Made by a program: the position numbers and the translations under genes. From assembly GCA_016219185.1 (NCBI GenBank), contig JACRBZ010000110.1:30401-94400 (forward strand): DNA of 64,000 nucleotides, written 5' to 3'. Below, in pieces: positions 25,186 through 32,982 of this stretch. The notes under the pieces are model-generated. The model did no database searches, was not told the DNA's origin, and saw only the letters and a list, made by a program, of their open reading frames with translations. The stretch is from Deltaproteobacteria bacterium. GTDB taxonomy: Bacteria > Desulfobacterota > Desulfobacteria > Desulfobacterales > Desulfatirhabdiaceae. Positions within the stretch are counted from its first letter, which is position 1. Every line of letters starts with the position of its first letter.

Positions 25186-26447
25186 CGACACAGGTTCTTT
25201 TTAAAAACCGCCGGCCCAATCGCATCGCAACGATCGAGGAATATCGCTCAAACGGGGGGTATGAGGCGCTGGCCATGACGCTTCAAAAATATTCAAGGCC
25301 CGAAGTGCAGCAGCTCGCGCTGGACGCCGTCCTTCTTGGCCGCGGGGGCGCGGGTTTCCCTGCTGGAAAAAAGTGGATGACCGTGGCCGAAACCGCGCCG
25401 TTTCCCCGCTACATGGTCTGCAATGCCGATGAAATGGAGCCCGGAACCTTCAAGGATCGCGTTCTCATCCATACGGACCCGCACCAGATCATCGAAGGGA
25501 TGATCATCGTGGGGTATTCGGTCCTGGCGGAAAGAGGGATTATCTTCATCCGCCCGTCCTATGAAAACGCAGCCCGGATACTGGAGCAGGAAATCGTCCG
25601 TGCAAAAGAAGCGGGTTTTTTGGGAAAAAACATTCTGGGCAGCGGCTTTTCGATGGAAATCACTGTTCATCGCAGCTCGGGCCGCTACATCTGCGGCGAG
25701 AACACGGCCCAGATCAATGCCATCGAGGGAAAGCGGGCCAATCCCATTCAGCCGCCGCCCTATGCCACGGAAAAAGGCATCTGGGGCCTTCCCACGGTAA
25801 CCCACAATGTGGAAACCCTGGCCTGTGTGCCGCACATCCTGCAAAATGGCCCGCAATGGTTCAAAAGCCTTGCCGCTACCCCGACCGGAGCCGGCACCAA
25901 GCTTTACTGCGTGAGCGGCCGGGTGAACCGTCCCGGATGTTTCGAGCTGCCCATGGGAACCCGTCTGAGTGAAATCCTCGAAGATCATGCCGGCGGACTG
26001 CCCGAAGGCCGTGAGTACAAGGCCTGTCTTCCGGGAGGCGCTTCCACCCGCTTTCTGCCGAAACCATTCTACGATCTTGAAATGGATTTTGATGCCATGA
26101 AACAGGTGGGCCATCGCCTGGGAACCGGTTCCATCATCGTATTCGATCACAAGACCTGTCTGGTTGGTGCAACGCTGAACATGATAGAATTCTTTGCCCG
26201 TGAGTCCTGCGGCTGGTGTACCCCCTGCCGGGAAGGCCTGCCGTATATCCGGGATATCCTGGCCCGCATCGAGGCCGGAGAAGGCAGGGAAGAATATATT
26301 CCCCTGCTGCGCCGGATGAGTCGATATCTGTGTAATTCCTACTGCGCCCTGGCGCCGGGCGCAGCTTCTCCGGTGGAAAGCCTGCTGACCTATTTTGAAG
26401 ACGAAGTGCGGGAACACATCAGCCAGCGCGGGTGTCCCTTCAAATGA
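25182..26447 (+). CDS. nuoF: NADH-quinone oxidoreductase subunit F, with Asn in the GEET motif
   Basis: NuoF holds FMN, the NADH site and the N3 [4Fe-4S] cluster. The 421-residue protein has LLGRGGAGFPAGKKW (51-65), NADEMEPGT (81-89) and the cluster motif ESCGWCTPCREG followed by a later Cys. The usual ICGEETA reads ICGENTA here, with Asn174 (AAC at 25701-25703). By my recall and alignment by eye, this equals Glu183 of E. coli NuoF, whose negative charge disfavours NADPH. The change might widen cofactor use. All other residues around FMN look normal, so the subunit should be active. Confidence 0.94.
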   Translation: MTTQVLFKNRRPNRIATIEEYRSNGGYEALAMTLQKYSRPEVQQLALDAVLLGRGGAGFPAGKKWMTVAETAPFPRYMVCNADEMEPGTFKDRVLIHTDPHQIIEGMIIVGYSVLAERGIIFIRPSYENAARILEQEIVRAKEAGFLGKNILGSGFSMEITVHRSSGRYICGENTAQINAIEGKRANPIQPPPYATEKGIWGLPTVTHNVETLACVPHILQNGPQWFKSLAATPTGAGTKLYCVSGRVNRPGCFELPMGTRLSEILEDHAGGLPEGREYKACLPGGASTRFLPKPFYDLEMDFDAMKQVGHRLGTGSIIVFDHKTCLVGATLNMIEFFARESCGWCTPCREGLPYIRDILARIEAGEGREEYIPLLRRMSRYLCNSYCALAPGAASPVESLLTYFEDEVREHISQRGCPFK

Positions 26448-26457
26448 AAGAACGCTA

Positions 26458-29028
26458 ATGCCGAAACTGATCATCGATGGTCGAAAAATCGAGGTTGCCC
26501 GGGGCGTCAAGGTGATTGCCGCCGCGGAGCAGGCCGGCATCATGATTCCGCGCTTTTGCTATCATCCGGCGCTCGGGCCTGTCGGGGCATGCCGGATGTG
26601 CGCCGTGAAATTTCTGGATGGCCCGGTTCGCGGAATTCAGATGAGCTGCATGGTGGAGGCAAAAGACGGGATGGTGGTTTCCAGCACCGACGATGAAGCC
26701 GTGGATTTCAGGCGTTTTGTCATTGAACTGCTGATGCTGAATCACCCGCACGACTGCCCGGTCTGCGATGAAGGCGGCCATTGCCTGCTGCAGGACGAAA
26801 CCATATCCGGCGGGCATGCGATGCGCAGATACGCCGGCAAAAAGCGTACCTATCAGGATCAGTACCTGGGCGAACTGGTCCAGCACGAGATGAACCGCTG
26901 CATCCATTGCTATCGCTGCAAGCGCTTTTATCAGGATTTCTGCGGATACCGCGACTACGGCGTCATGGGGATCGCTGGCCGGACTTATTTCGGGAGATAT
27001 TCGAATGGTCCGCTGGAAAACCCGTTTTCCGGCAACCTCATCGATATCTGCCCCACCGGCGTATTGACGGACAAACCCGCGCGTTTTAAGGGCCGTCGCT
27101 GGGATTTTCAGCGGGCCCCGTCGCTTTGCATTCACTGCTCCCTGGGATGCCACACAACGGTCAGCGCCCGCTATCGGGAGTTGATGCGGGTGGAAGCACG
27201 CTTCAATGAAGACATCAACGGCCATTTTATCTGCGACCGCGGCCGCTTCGGGTTTGCTTTTGCCAATCATGCCGACCGGCCGCGGCAGACCCGCATTCAA
27301 GGCTTGGCGGCAACCTACGAAGAGGCGCTTAGTACTGCGACCGAGCGGCTTTTGGCGATTTCCCGATCCGCGGGCCCCAATGCCATTGCCTGCGCAGCCT
27401 CATCCCGATCCAGCGTTGAAACCCAAGTGGGCCTTAAACTCCTGGCGAAGGCCCTGGGTTGGAGAAGCCCCGCCTATTTTATGGATCAAATGCAGCAGGA
27501 CAAAGTAACCGCTGCAATCAGCAGGCTTAACCCGGATCTGGCCATCTCCCTTCGCGAGGTGGAACATGCCGACGCCATTCTGGTTTTGGGCGCCGATCCG
27601 ATCCAGGAAGCACCCATGCTGGCCCTGGCCATGCGCCAGGCCCATCGGGCCGGTGCTAAAATCACGGTTCTCGATCCCCGTCCCATTTCCCTGCCCCTTG
27701 AATACGAGCACTGGCCCCTGGCGCCAAACGATCTGACTTCGGCGCTTCGGGAACTGATGCGGACCGATTTGTCCGGAAGCGCCGCGGAATCCCAGGGAAT
27801 GGATGCAATTGCCGGGTTGGATGCGCTTTCCCCGAATGGCTCCGGAATTCAGCAAACAACTCCGCGCCTTAAGGCCCTGGCAGCAATTCTGCAAAACTGC
27901 CAACGACCGGTGATTGTATGCGGTACGGACATCGTCCATTTATCCGTCATCACCGCCGCAGCCGATCTGGCACTTCAGCTTCGAACCTGCGATAAACGCA
28001 CCGGCCTTTTTTATGTCCTGCCCGGCGCCAATGCATATGGAGCGGCCATTGCGTCCGCCGGTTGTGAGCCATTTTCCAAGCTTCTCGACGCCATTGAAAA
28101 CGGAGAAGTCAGGGCCCTGCTTCTTGTGGAAGCCGATCCATTATATCATTTTCCGGATCTTGAACGCGTAAAAAATGCCCTGGAAAAACTCGAACTTCTG
28201 GTGGTGCTGGATTACCTTCCGAATCGCATGCTGGAGTTTATCGGGCAGGCACCGGCCTCATCAGCACCCGTCCCAACGCACATTATCCTTCCCACGCTGA
28301 CGCATTTTGAGACACCTGCAGGCTTCATCAATCAGGAAGGCCGGCTGCAACAAGCCGATTCCGTGCATTGCGGTGGTATGCCCCTGTCGCAGTTGACCGA
28401 CGGGAAACACCCGCCACGAACGTACCGGGAAGATATCCCCGGTGCCGGCGCCAGAGCAGCCTGGCAAATACTCTCGGAGCTGGAAGCCGTTATTTCGCCA
28501 TCTCATCCCGTTGTTCCCTCTTTTGGTGACCTCTGGTCCCGGATTGAAGCGCATCTGAACATCGCCGTCCGTATGGAAAGCGACTCTGAGTTTTCCCATG
28601 ATCGGCGCATTTTTCCACAAGGACCGAATTTTCCTCAATTTACCTTGATTCCAGGCAGTTTTACGGATACAACCCATGGCAGCGACAACTCACTCGAACT
28701 GCTCCTTGTGGAAGGGCTCCATGGAACCGAAGAGCTTGCGGGATACTCGAATGTTCTTAACCGCGTTGAATCCGCGCCGCGGCTGTTGCTGCATCCCGCG
28801 GATGCCGCCATGCGCGGTCTTGCGGACGGCGATCTGGTAACCGTTCGTTTGGCTTTGGGTGAACTTCGGGTACCTTTACAAATTTGCGCCCATATGGCGC
28901 AGGGTACGGCAATCCTTCCCCGCGACCGGCATCTTACATGGCAGCAAGGCGGTGAAGGATCGCTTTTTATAACCATCGTCCAGAAAAATCAGACAATACC
29001 TAACCCTAAAAAAGGAATTCGAAGATGA
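26458..29028 (+). CDS. nuoG: NADH-quinone oxidoreductase subunit G
   Basis: The 856-residue Fe-S subunit carries electrons from NuoEF to the Q module. The N-terminal [2Fe-2S] ligands lie in FCYHPALGPVGACRMC. The His/Cys-ligated N5 motif is HPHDCPVCDEGGHC, and the N6a/N6b-type region is CIHCYRCKRF. A molybdopterin-oxidoreductase-like part starts with CIHCSLGCHTTVSA and a later Cys, the extra N7 cluster of E. coli-type NuoG. The ATG at 26458 follows nuoF by ten bases. The last four bases overlap the ATG of the next gene, an unusual sensor, so translation of the two is coupled. Confidence 0.94.
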   Translation: MPKLIIDGRKIEVARGVKVIAAAEQAGIMIPRFCYHPALGPVGACRMCAVKFLDGPVRGIQMSCMVEAKDGMVVSSTDDEAVDFRRFVIELLMLNHPHDCPVCDEGGHCLLQDETISGGHAMRRYAGKKRTYQDQYLGELVQHEMNRCIHCYRCKRFYQDFCGYRDYGVMGIAGRTYFGRYSNGPLENPFSGNLIDICPTGVLTDKPARFKGRRWDFQRAPSLCIHCSLGCHTTVSARYRELMRVEARFNEDINGHFICDRGRFGFAFANHADRPRQTRIQGLAATYEEALSTATERLLAISRSAGPNAIACAASSRSSVETQVGLKLLAKALGWRSPAYFMDQMQQDKVTAAISRLNPDLAISLREVEHADAILVLGADPIQEAPMLALAMRQAHRAGAKITVLDPRPISLPLEYEHWPLAPNDLTSALRELMRTDLSGSAAESQGMDAIAGLDALSPNGSGIQQTTPRLKALAAILQNCQRPVIVCGTDIVHLSVITAAADLALQLRTCDKRTGLFYVLPGANAYGAAIASAGCEPFSKLLDAIENGEVRALLLVEADPLYHFPDLERVKNALEKLELLVVLDYLPNRMLEFIGQAPASSAPVPTHIILPTLTHFETPAGFINQEGRLQQADSVHCGGMPLSQLTDGKHPPRTYREDIPGAGARAAWQILSELEAVISPSHPVVPSFGDLWSRIEAHLNIAVRMESDSEFSHDRRIFPQGPNFPQFTLIPGSFTDTTHGSDNSLELLLVEGLHGTEELAGYSNVLNRVESAPRLLLHPADAAMRGLADGDLVTVRLALGELRVPLQICAHMAQGTAILPRDRHLTWQQGGEGSLFITIVQKNQTIPNPKKGIRR

Positions 29029-30131
29029 CGAAGTCTTCCAAAACGGATTCAAAAGGCCTTGGAATATCGGCCAAATTCAGTATTTTGATGCTTATCGCAA
29101 CGCTGATCCCGCTTATTCTGTTCCTGGTGATAACCTATGTCCAGACCACGGCACGCATCAATGCCAGTACTGAAGCGTTTCTTGACCAGACATCCCGTGG
29201 ACTCGCGGGCCAGGTCAACGAATGGGTTGACAAAAACGTCAGAGCGCTCAGAACCATAGCCAAACAACCCGACATCGTATCCATGGACAGGGCAAAACAG
29301 GAACCGATTCTCCGCGCATTCAGGGATGAATTCCCCTGGATGTATCTTACCTTTGTAATAGACGCGAAAGGCATGAATTTGTCCAGAAGTGACGATAAAC
29401 CGCTTGTGAGCTTTTCCGACCGAAAATATGTAAATGATATCCTCTCCGGAAAATCCATTGGTCTGGAAACCGTTATCGGTAAATCATCGAAAAAACCCAC
29501 CCTTGTCATTGCCGTTCCAATCAAGGTGAATCAATTCACTATCGGGGTTATGGCCGGAGCCATGACTCTGGACAATATATCCGAAGTTGTCGCCAACTCG
29601 AAAATCGGGAAAACAGGCTTTGCATTTCTTGTGGACAACCTGGACAACGTGGTTTCACATCCCAATGGCGATTACACCTCAAGTCAGATTAATCTGTCAG
29701 CGGATCCCCCGATTAAAGCCGCCCGAAACAATACCGACAATGTCACAAAAATTAAATATTTTACCGATGAATCCGGCAAGGAAACCGTTGGTACAGCCAC
29801 AGCCATTAATTACGGATGGTTGGTTTGCATTCATCAGGGGTATGACGAAGTGTTCGCTGATATAAAAAACCTCAAAATTTATGCATTCTTTGTTCTGATT
29901 GTGTCCGCGGGAATCGCAGTGCTGATAGCCTTGTTTGCCGGCAGATCCTTAACCACCCCAATTCTGGCCCTTGCGGATGCTGCCAAGAAAATGAGTCTCG
30001 GAGACATGGATGTAAAAATTGAAATCAAATCACAGGATGAAATAGGCGTCTTGGCTGCCTCCATCACCCGTCTTCAGGCCAGCCTTCGTCTTGCCATGAA
30101 AAGGCTCCAAAAAACCCAGAAAGACGAATAA
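29025..30131 (+). CDS. dCACHE-HAMP membrane sensor protein without output domain
   Basis: The 368-residue protein has one membrane helix near 17-39, an extracytoplasmic ligand-binding region of dCACHE type (about 45-280, with FIDAKGMNLSRSDD-like strands, DRKYVNDILSGKSIGLE and GKTGFAFLVDNLDNVVSHPN), a second helix near 285-306, and a HAMP domain (TPILALADAAKKMSLGDMDV) with a coiled coil to the end. No methyl-accepting, kinase, GGDEF or other output domain is present. It overlaps the nuoG stop by four bases and precedes nuoH, so it is made together with complex I. It could signal by contact with another protein. It might also be the receptor half of a chemoreceptor truncated by recombination. 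The ligand is unknown. Confidence 0.85.
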   Translation: MTKSSKTDSKGLGISAKFSILMLIATLIPLILFLVITYVQTTARINASTEAFLDQTSRGLAGQVNEWVDKNVRALRTIAKQPDIVSMDRAKQEPILRAFRDEFPWMYLTFVIDAKGMNLSRSDDKPLVSFSDRKYVNDILSGKSIGLETVIGKSSKKPTLVIAVPIKVNQFTIGVMAGAMTLDNISEVVANSKIGKTGFAFLVDNLDNVVSHPNGDYTSSQINLSADPPIKAARNNTDNVTKIKYFTDESGKETVGTATAINYGWLVCIHQGYDEVFADIKNLKIYAFFVLIVSAGIAVLIALFAGRSLTTPILALADAAKKMSLGDMDVKIEIKSQDEIGVLAASITRLQASLRLAMKRLQKTQKDE

Positions 30132-30162
30132 AAGGCCGTTGGGACAAAGGAAGATACCGTCC

Positions 30163-31164
30163 GTGATAATTCATTGGCTTGCAGGGTTTGTTCTGTTGAT
30201 CATCAAGCTTGGAATCGTGCTGGTTGCGCTTCTTCTGGGAGCCGCCTACCTGGTGCTGGCCGAAAGAAAGCTTCTGGCCCGGATGCAGATCCGCATCGGA
30301 CCCAATCGGGCCGGCCCCTTCGGGCTGCTGCAGCCGATTGCGGATCTGATCAAGATGATGACCAAGGAGGATGTCATTCCCTGGGGGGCGGATCGCGTGA
30401 TTTTCCGCTATGCACCGGCAGTTGCCGCCGCCACCGCCATGCTCATTTTCGCCGTGGTGCCCTTTGGAGACAGTCTTACCCTGTGGGGAAACCGGATTCC
30501 GCTGGTGATTACGGATCTGAATGTGGGACTTCTGGCGGTTCTCGGACTTTCATCTTTGGGAGTTTACGGTGTGGCCCTGGGCGGATGGGCGTCCAATTCA
30601 AAATACAGCCTTCTGGGCGCTATCCGGGGCGTTAGCCAGATGATCAGCTATGAATTGTCGCTGGGGCTGTCCCTGGTTCCGGTGGTCATGCTGGCCGGCT
30701 CCTTCAGCCTGGTGGATATCGTGGCCGCCCAGAAAAGCACTCCCTTCATTTTCGTGCAGCCGGTTTCTTTTGTCATTTTTTTTGTGAGCGCCATGGCGGA
30801 AATCAAGCGAATTCCTTTTGATCTGCCTGAAGCTGAAAACGAGCTGATCGCAGGATATCACACGGAATACAGCGGCCTTAGATTCGGATTGTTTTTTTTA
30901 GGTGAATATGTCACGTTGGTAACACTCGGTGCATTGACAGCCGTGTTTTTTCTGGGCGGCTGGCACGGCCCTTTCTTTCCCGGAATCATCTGGCTGCTGA
31001 TTAAAATCGCAGCCGTTGCTTTTGGAATGATCTGGGTCCGGGGAACCCTGCCGCGCTTTCGCTCCGATCAGTTGATGGATATGGGCTGGAAGTTTCTCAC
31101 GCCCCTGGCTCTTGTCAATATCGTTGTCACCGGCGCAGCCCTGTTGATGTTAACCACAAAGTAA
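30163..31164 (+). CDS. nuoH: NADH-quinone oxidoreductase subunit H
   Basis: NuoH is the membrane subunit that forms the quinone chamber with NuoB and NuoD. The 333-residue protein has about eight hydrophobic helices and the conserved ERKLLARMQIRIGPNRAGP, AEIKRIPFDLPEAENELIAG and YHTEYSG segments. I chose the GTG at 30163 because AAGGAAG stands nine bases upstream; a TTG at 30139 would add eight residues that are not family-like. It follows the sensor gene after about 30 bases and precedes an inserted pair of small genes. Confidence 0.93.
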   Translation: MIIHWLAGFVLLIIKLGIVLVALLLGAAYLVLAERKLLARMQIRIGPNRAGPFGLLQPIADLIKMMTKEDVIPWGADRVIFRYAPAVAAATAMLIFAVVPFGDSLTLWGNRIPLVITDLNVGLLAVLGLSSLGVYGVALGGWASNSKYSLLGAIRGVSQMISYELSLGLSLVPVVMLAGSFSLVDIVAAQKSTPFIFVQPVSFVIFFVSAMAEIKRIPFDLPEAENELIAGYHTEYSGLRFGLFFLGEYVTLVTLGALTAVFFLGGWHGPFFPGIIWLLIKIAAVAFGMIWVRGTLPRFRSDQLMDMGWKFLTPLALVNIVVTGAALLMLTTK

Positions 31165-31189
31165 CTTGTCACACAATGATGGATCATTA

Positions 31190-31384
31190 ATGAAATCCAC
31201 GCAATATTTTCTTGCGACAAAAAATCGTCCGGACAGGGCGATCATTAAATCCGAGTGGATAACGCTTTGTATTAATCATCCAAGCAGAGAAGTCATTCAA
31301 GCCGATGGCAGAATACGGCGATGGACAAGAATATATGAAAATACAATATTTTTCCGATACCGACACGCTACTCATGATATTTAA
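31190..31384 (+). pseudogene. Truncated small protein that usually accompanies DUF2283
   Basis: The first 50 residues (KSTQYFLATKNRPDRAIIKS, then HPSREVIQADGRIRRWTRI) follow a short family I recall just upstream of DUF2283 genes, usually 80-90 residues long. After GRIRRW the remainder is out-of-frame reading through the DUF2283 start, so the expected end (a strand with an NAFFD-like pattern) is missing. A deletion has probably joined the two genes. The function is unknown; the pairing resembles a toxin-antitoxin unit, but that is only inference. Confidence 0.55.
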
Positions 31385-31529
31385 TGAAAATCCTGTCGTA
31401 GAAACACGGGATTTTGATGAAAATACGATTGTTGATTTAGATGACAGAGGCAATTTGGTCAGTATGACCCTTGAACATGCCAAGGAACGGGCAGATATAC
31501 CCAATTTTTCTTATCAGATTGCGGCTTAA
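31335..31529 (+). CDS. DUF2283 protein inside the nuo operon
   Basis: The 64-residue protein MKIQYFSDTDTLLMIF..., with DFDENTIVDLDDRGNLVSMT and a C-terminal EHAKERADI helix, is a clear DUF2283 member. The start at 31335 lies within the end of the truncated partner frame. It stops five bases before nuoI. The family has no proven function. The gene is not part of complex I in other bacteria that I know of, so it looks like an insertion that left the nuoH-nuoI order intact and did not break the operon. Confidence 0.78.
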   Translation: MKIQYFSDTDTLLMIFNENPVVETRDFDENTIVDLDDRGNLVSMTLEHAKERADIPNFSYQIAA

Positions 31530-31534
31530 CAAAA

Positions 31535-32086
31535 ATGCAATCGACGTCACTTTACCAATCCATATTCGAAGGCGTTTATGGGCTACTGACCGGATTTGCC
31601 ATGACGCTAAGGCATCTGTTCCGAAAGCCCATCACCGAGCCTTATCCGGAATTCAAACGCCGGCTTCCGGAGCGCTCCCGCGCAACCATTATCCTGACGC
31701 GTGATCCGGATGGGGATGAACGGTGCGTGGCCTGTTATCTGTGCTCTGGAGTTTGTCCTGTAAATTGTATTTCCATGCAGTCGGCCGAGCGCTCGGACGG
31801 CAGGCGTTATGCTGCCTGGTTTCGCATAAATTTTGCCCGCTGCATTTATTGCGGATTCTGCGAAGAGGCCTGCCCGACACTGGCCATTCAGCTCACGCCG
31901 CATTTTGAAACCTGCCAGCGGGACATACTCAAACTGCTTTCTGAAAAAGAAGACCTGCTGGTCAATCACGGCGGCAAAAACAGCGACTACAATTTTTACC
32001 GTCATGCAGGCGTTGCCATGGTGGGCGAAAAGGGAAGTCATATCGGGGAAGAAGCGCCCGTGGATATCAGGACGCTGATGCCATGA
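31535..32086 (+). CDS. nuoI: NADH-quinone oxidoreductase subunit I
   Basis: NuoI is the two-cluster ferredoxin-like subunit that passes electrons to N2 in NuoB. The 183-residue protein has CVACYLCSGVCPVNCI and CIYCGFCEEACP, the ligands of N6a and N6b. The N-terminal helix (GLLTGFAMTLRHLF) lies on the membrane in known structures. It starts five bases after the DUF2283 gene. The downstream spacing to nuoJ is 77 bases, longer than elsewhere in the operon. Confidence 0.94.
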   Translation: MQSTSLYQSIFEGVYGLLTGFAMTLRHLFRKPITEPYPEFKRRLPERSRATIILTRDPDGDERCVACYLCSGVCPVNCISMQSAERSDGRRYAAWFRINFARCIYCGFCEEACPTLAIQLTPHFETCQRDILKLLSEKEDLLVNHGGKNSDYNFYRHAGVAMVGEKGSHIGEEAPVDIRTLMP

Positions 32087-32163
32087 CGGTTTATCTGGAA
32101 GGAGTCGGAAGCCGTAAACCGTAAGTTGGAAGCCTGAAGTCAGATGTTTTTTTGAGGATATCG

Positions 32164-32679
32164 ATGACCGTATTCAACATCATTTTTTATATCGCAGCCG
32201 CGATTGTCGTCTGCGCAACCGGACTGGCCATCACCCGGCAAAGCGCGGTTCATGCCGTGTGTTATCTGGTGATTTCCTTTATGGGAACAGCCGTGCTGTT
32301 TTATCTTCTGGGAGCTCCGCTCCTGGCCGCTCTTGAAGTCATCATTTACGCCGGAGGCATCATGGTGCTGTTTCTATTTGTGGTCATGATGGTCAAGGAT
32401 CATCACTCTCCCCTGGATAAACCATCACGCATCAAGAAATGGCTTCCGGCCATGATTCTGGCAGGAATCAGCGCAGTCATGGCCGGGCTGCTCGTTTTTG
32501 CCGATCCCGGAAACCGGCTGCGCCCGCCTGCCGTGATGGGCACCCCTCAAGAGTTCGGCAAGATTTTGTTTCAGGAATACTGGTTTCCGGTCGAAATCGC
32601 TTCCCTGCTGCTTCTTGCGGCCCTGATCGGGGCGCTTTACCTGGGACGCCGAAACGACCCTCCGAAGGATGCCCCATGA
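32164..32679 (+). CDS. nuoJ: NADH-quinone oxidoreductase subunit J
   Basis: A 171-residue membrane subunit with about five helices. The conserved LEVIIYAGGIMVLFLFVVMM segment contains the pi-bulge helix that takes part in coupling quinone chemistry to proton transfer. GAGG six bases before the ATG at 32164 favours this start over an in-frame one at 32152. Its stop overlaps the nuoK ATG (ATGA). Confidence 0.93.
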   Translation: MTVFNIIFYIAAAIVVCATGLAITRQSAVHAVCYLVISFMGTAVLFYLLGAPLLAALEVIIYAGGIMVLFLFVVMMVKDHHSPLDKPSRIKKWLPAMILAGISAVMAGLLVFADPGNRLRPPAVMGTPQEFGKILFQEYWFPVEIASLLLLAALIGALYLGRRNDPPKDAP

Positions 32680-32981
32680 CCATCCCCTTTACGCACATGC
32701 TGTTTCTGGCGATTCTGCTTTTTGTGATGGGAGCGGCCTGCGCCATGACCCGGAAAAACCTCTTCATGATTCTGATCGGCGTGGAAGTCATGCTGAACGC
32801 CGCGGGAATCGCATTCGTTGCCGCCGCCATGCGCTGGCTGGACATGAACGGACAGGTCATGGCCCTGTTTGTCATGACAGCCGCCGCGGCTGAAATCGCC
32901 GTTGCCCTGGCGCTCATCGTGTGCATCCAGCGCCGAACCGGATCCACCGACTCCGATCTCTGTAATTTGCTGAAGGGATGA
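32676..32981 (+). CDS. nuoK: NADH-quinone oxidoreductase subunit K
   Basis: This is a 101-residue membrane subunit with three helices, related to MrpC. The conserved buried acids are present in LIGVEVMLNAAGIAF (second helix) and AAAAEIAVALALIV (third helix), which form part of the charged proton path. The start overlaps the nuoJ stop by four bases, and nuoL begins after one base. Its length is normal for the family. Confidence 0.94.
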   Translation: MTIPFTHMLFLAILLFVMGAACAMTRKNLFMILIGVEVMLNAAGIAFVAAAMRWLDMNGQVMALFVMTAAAAEIAVALALIVCIQRRTGSTDSDLCNLLKG

Positions 32982-32982
32982 T

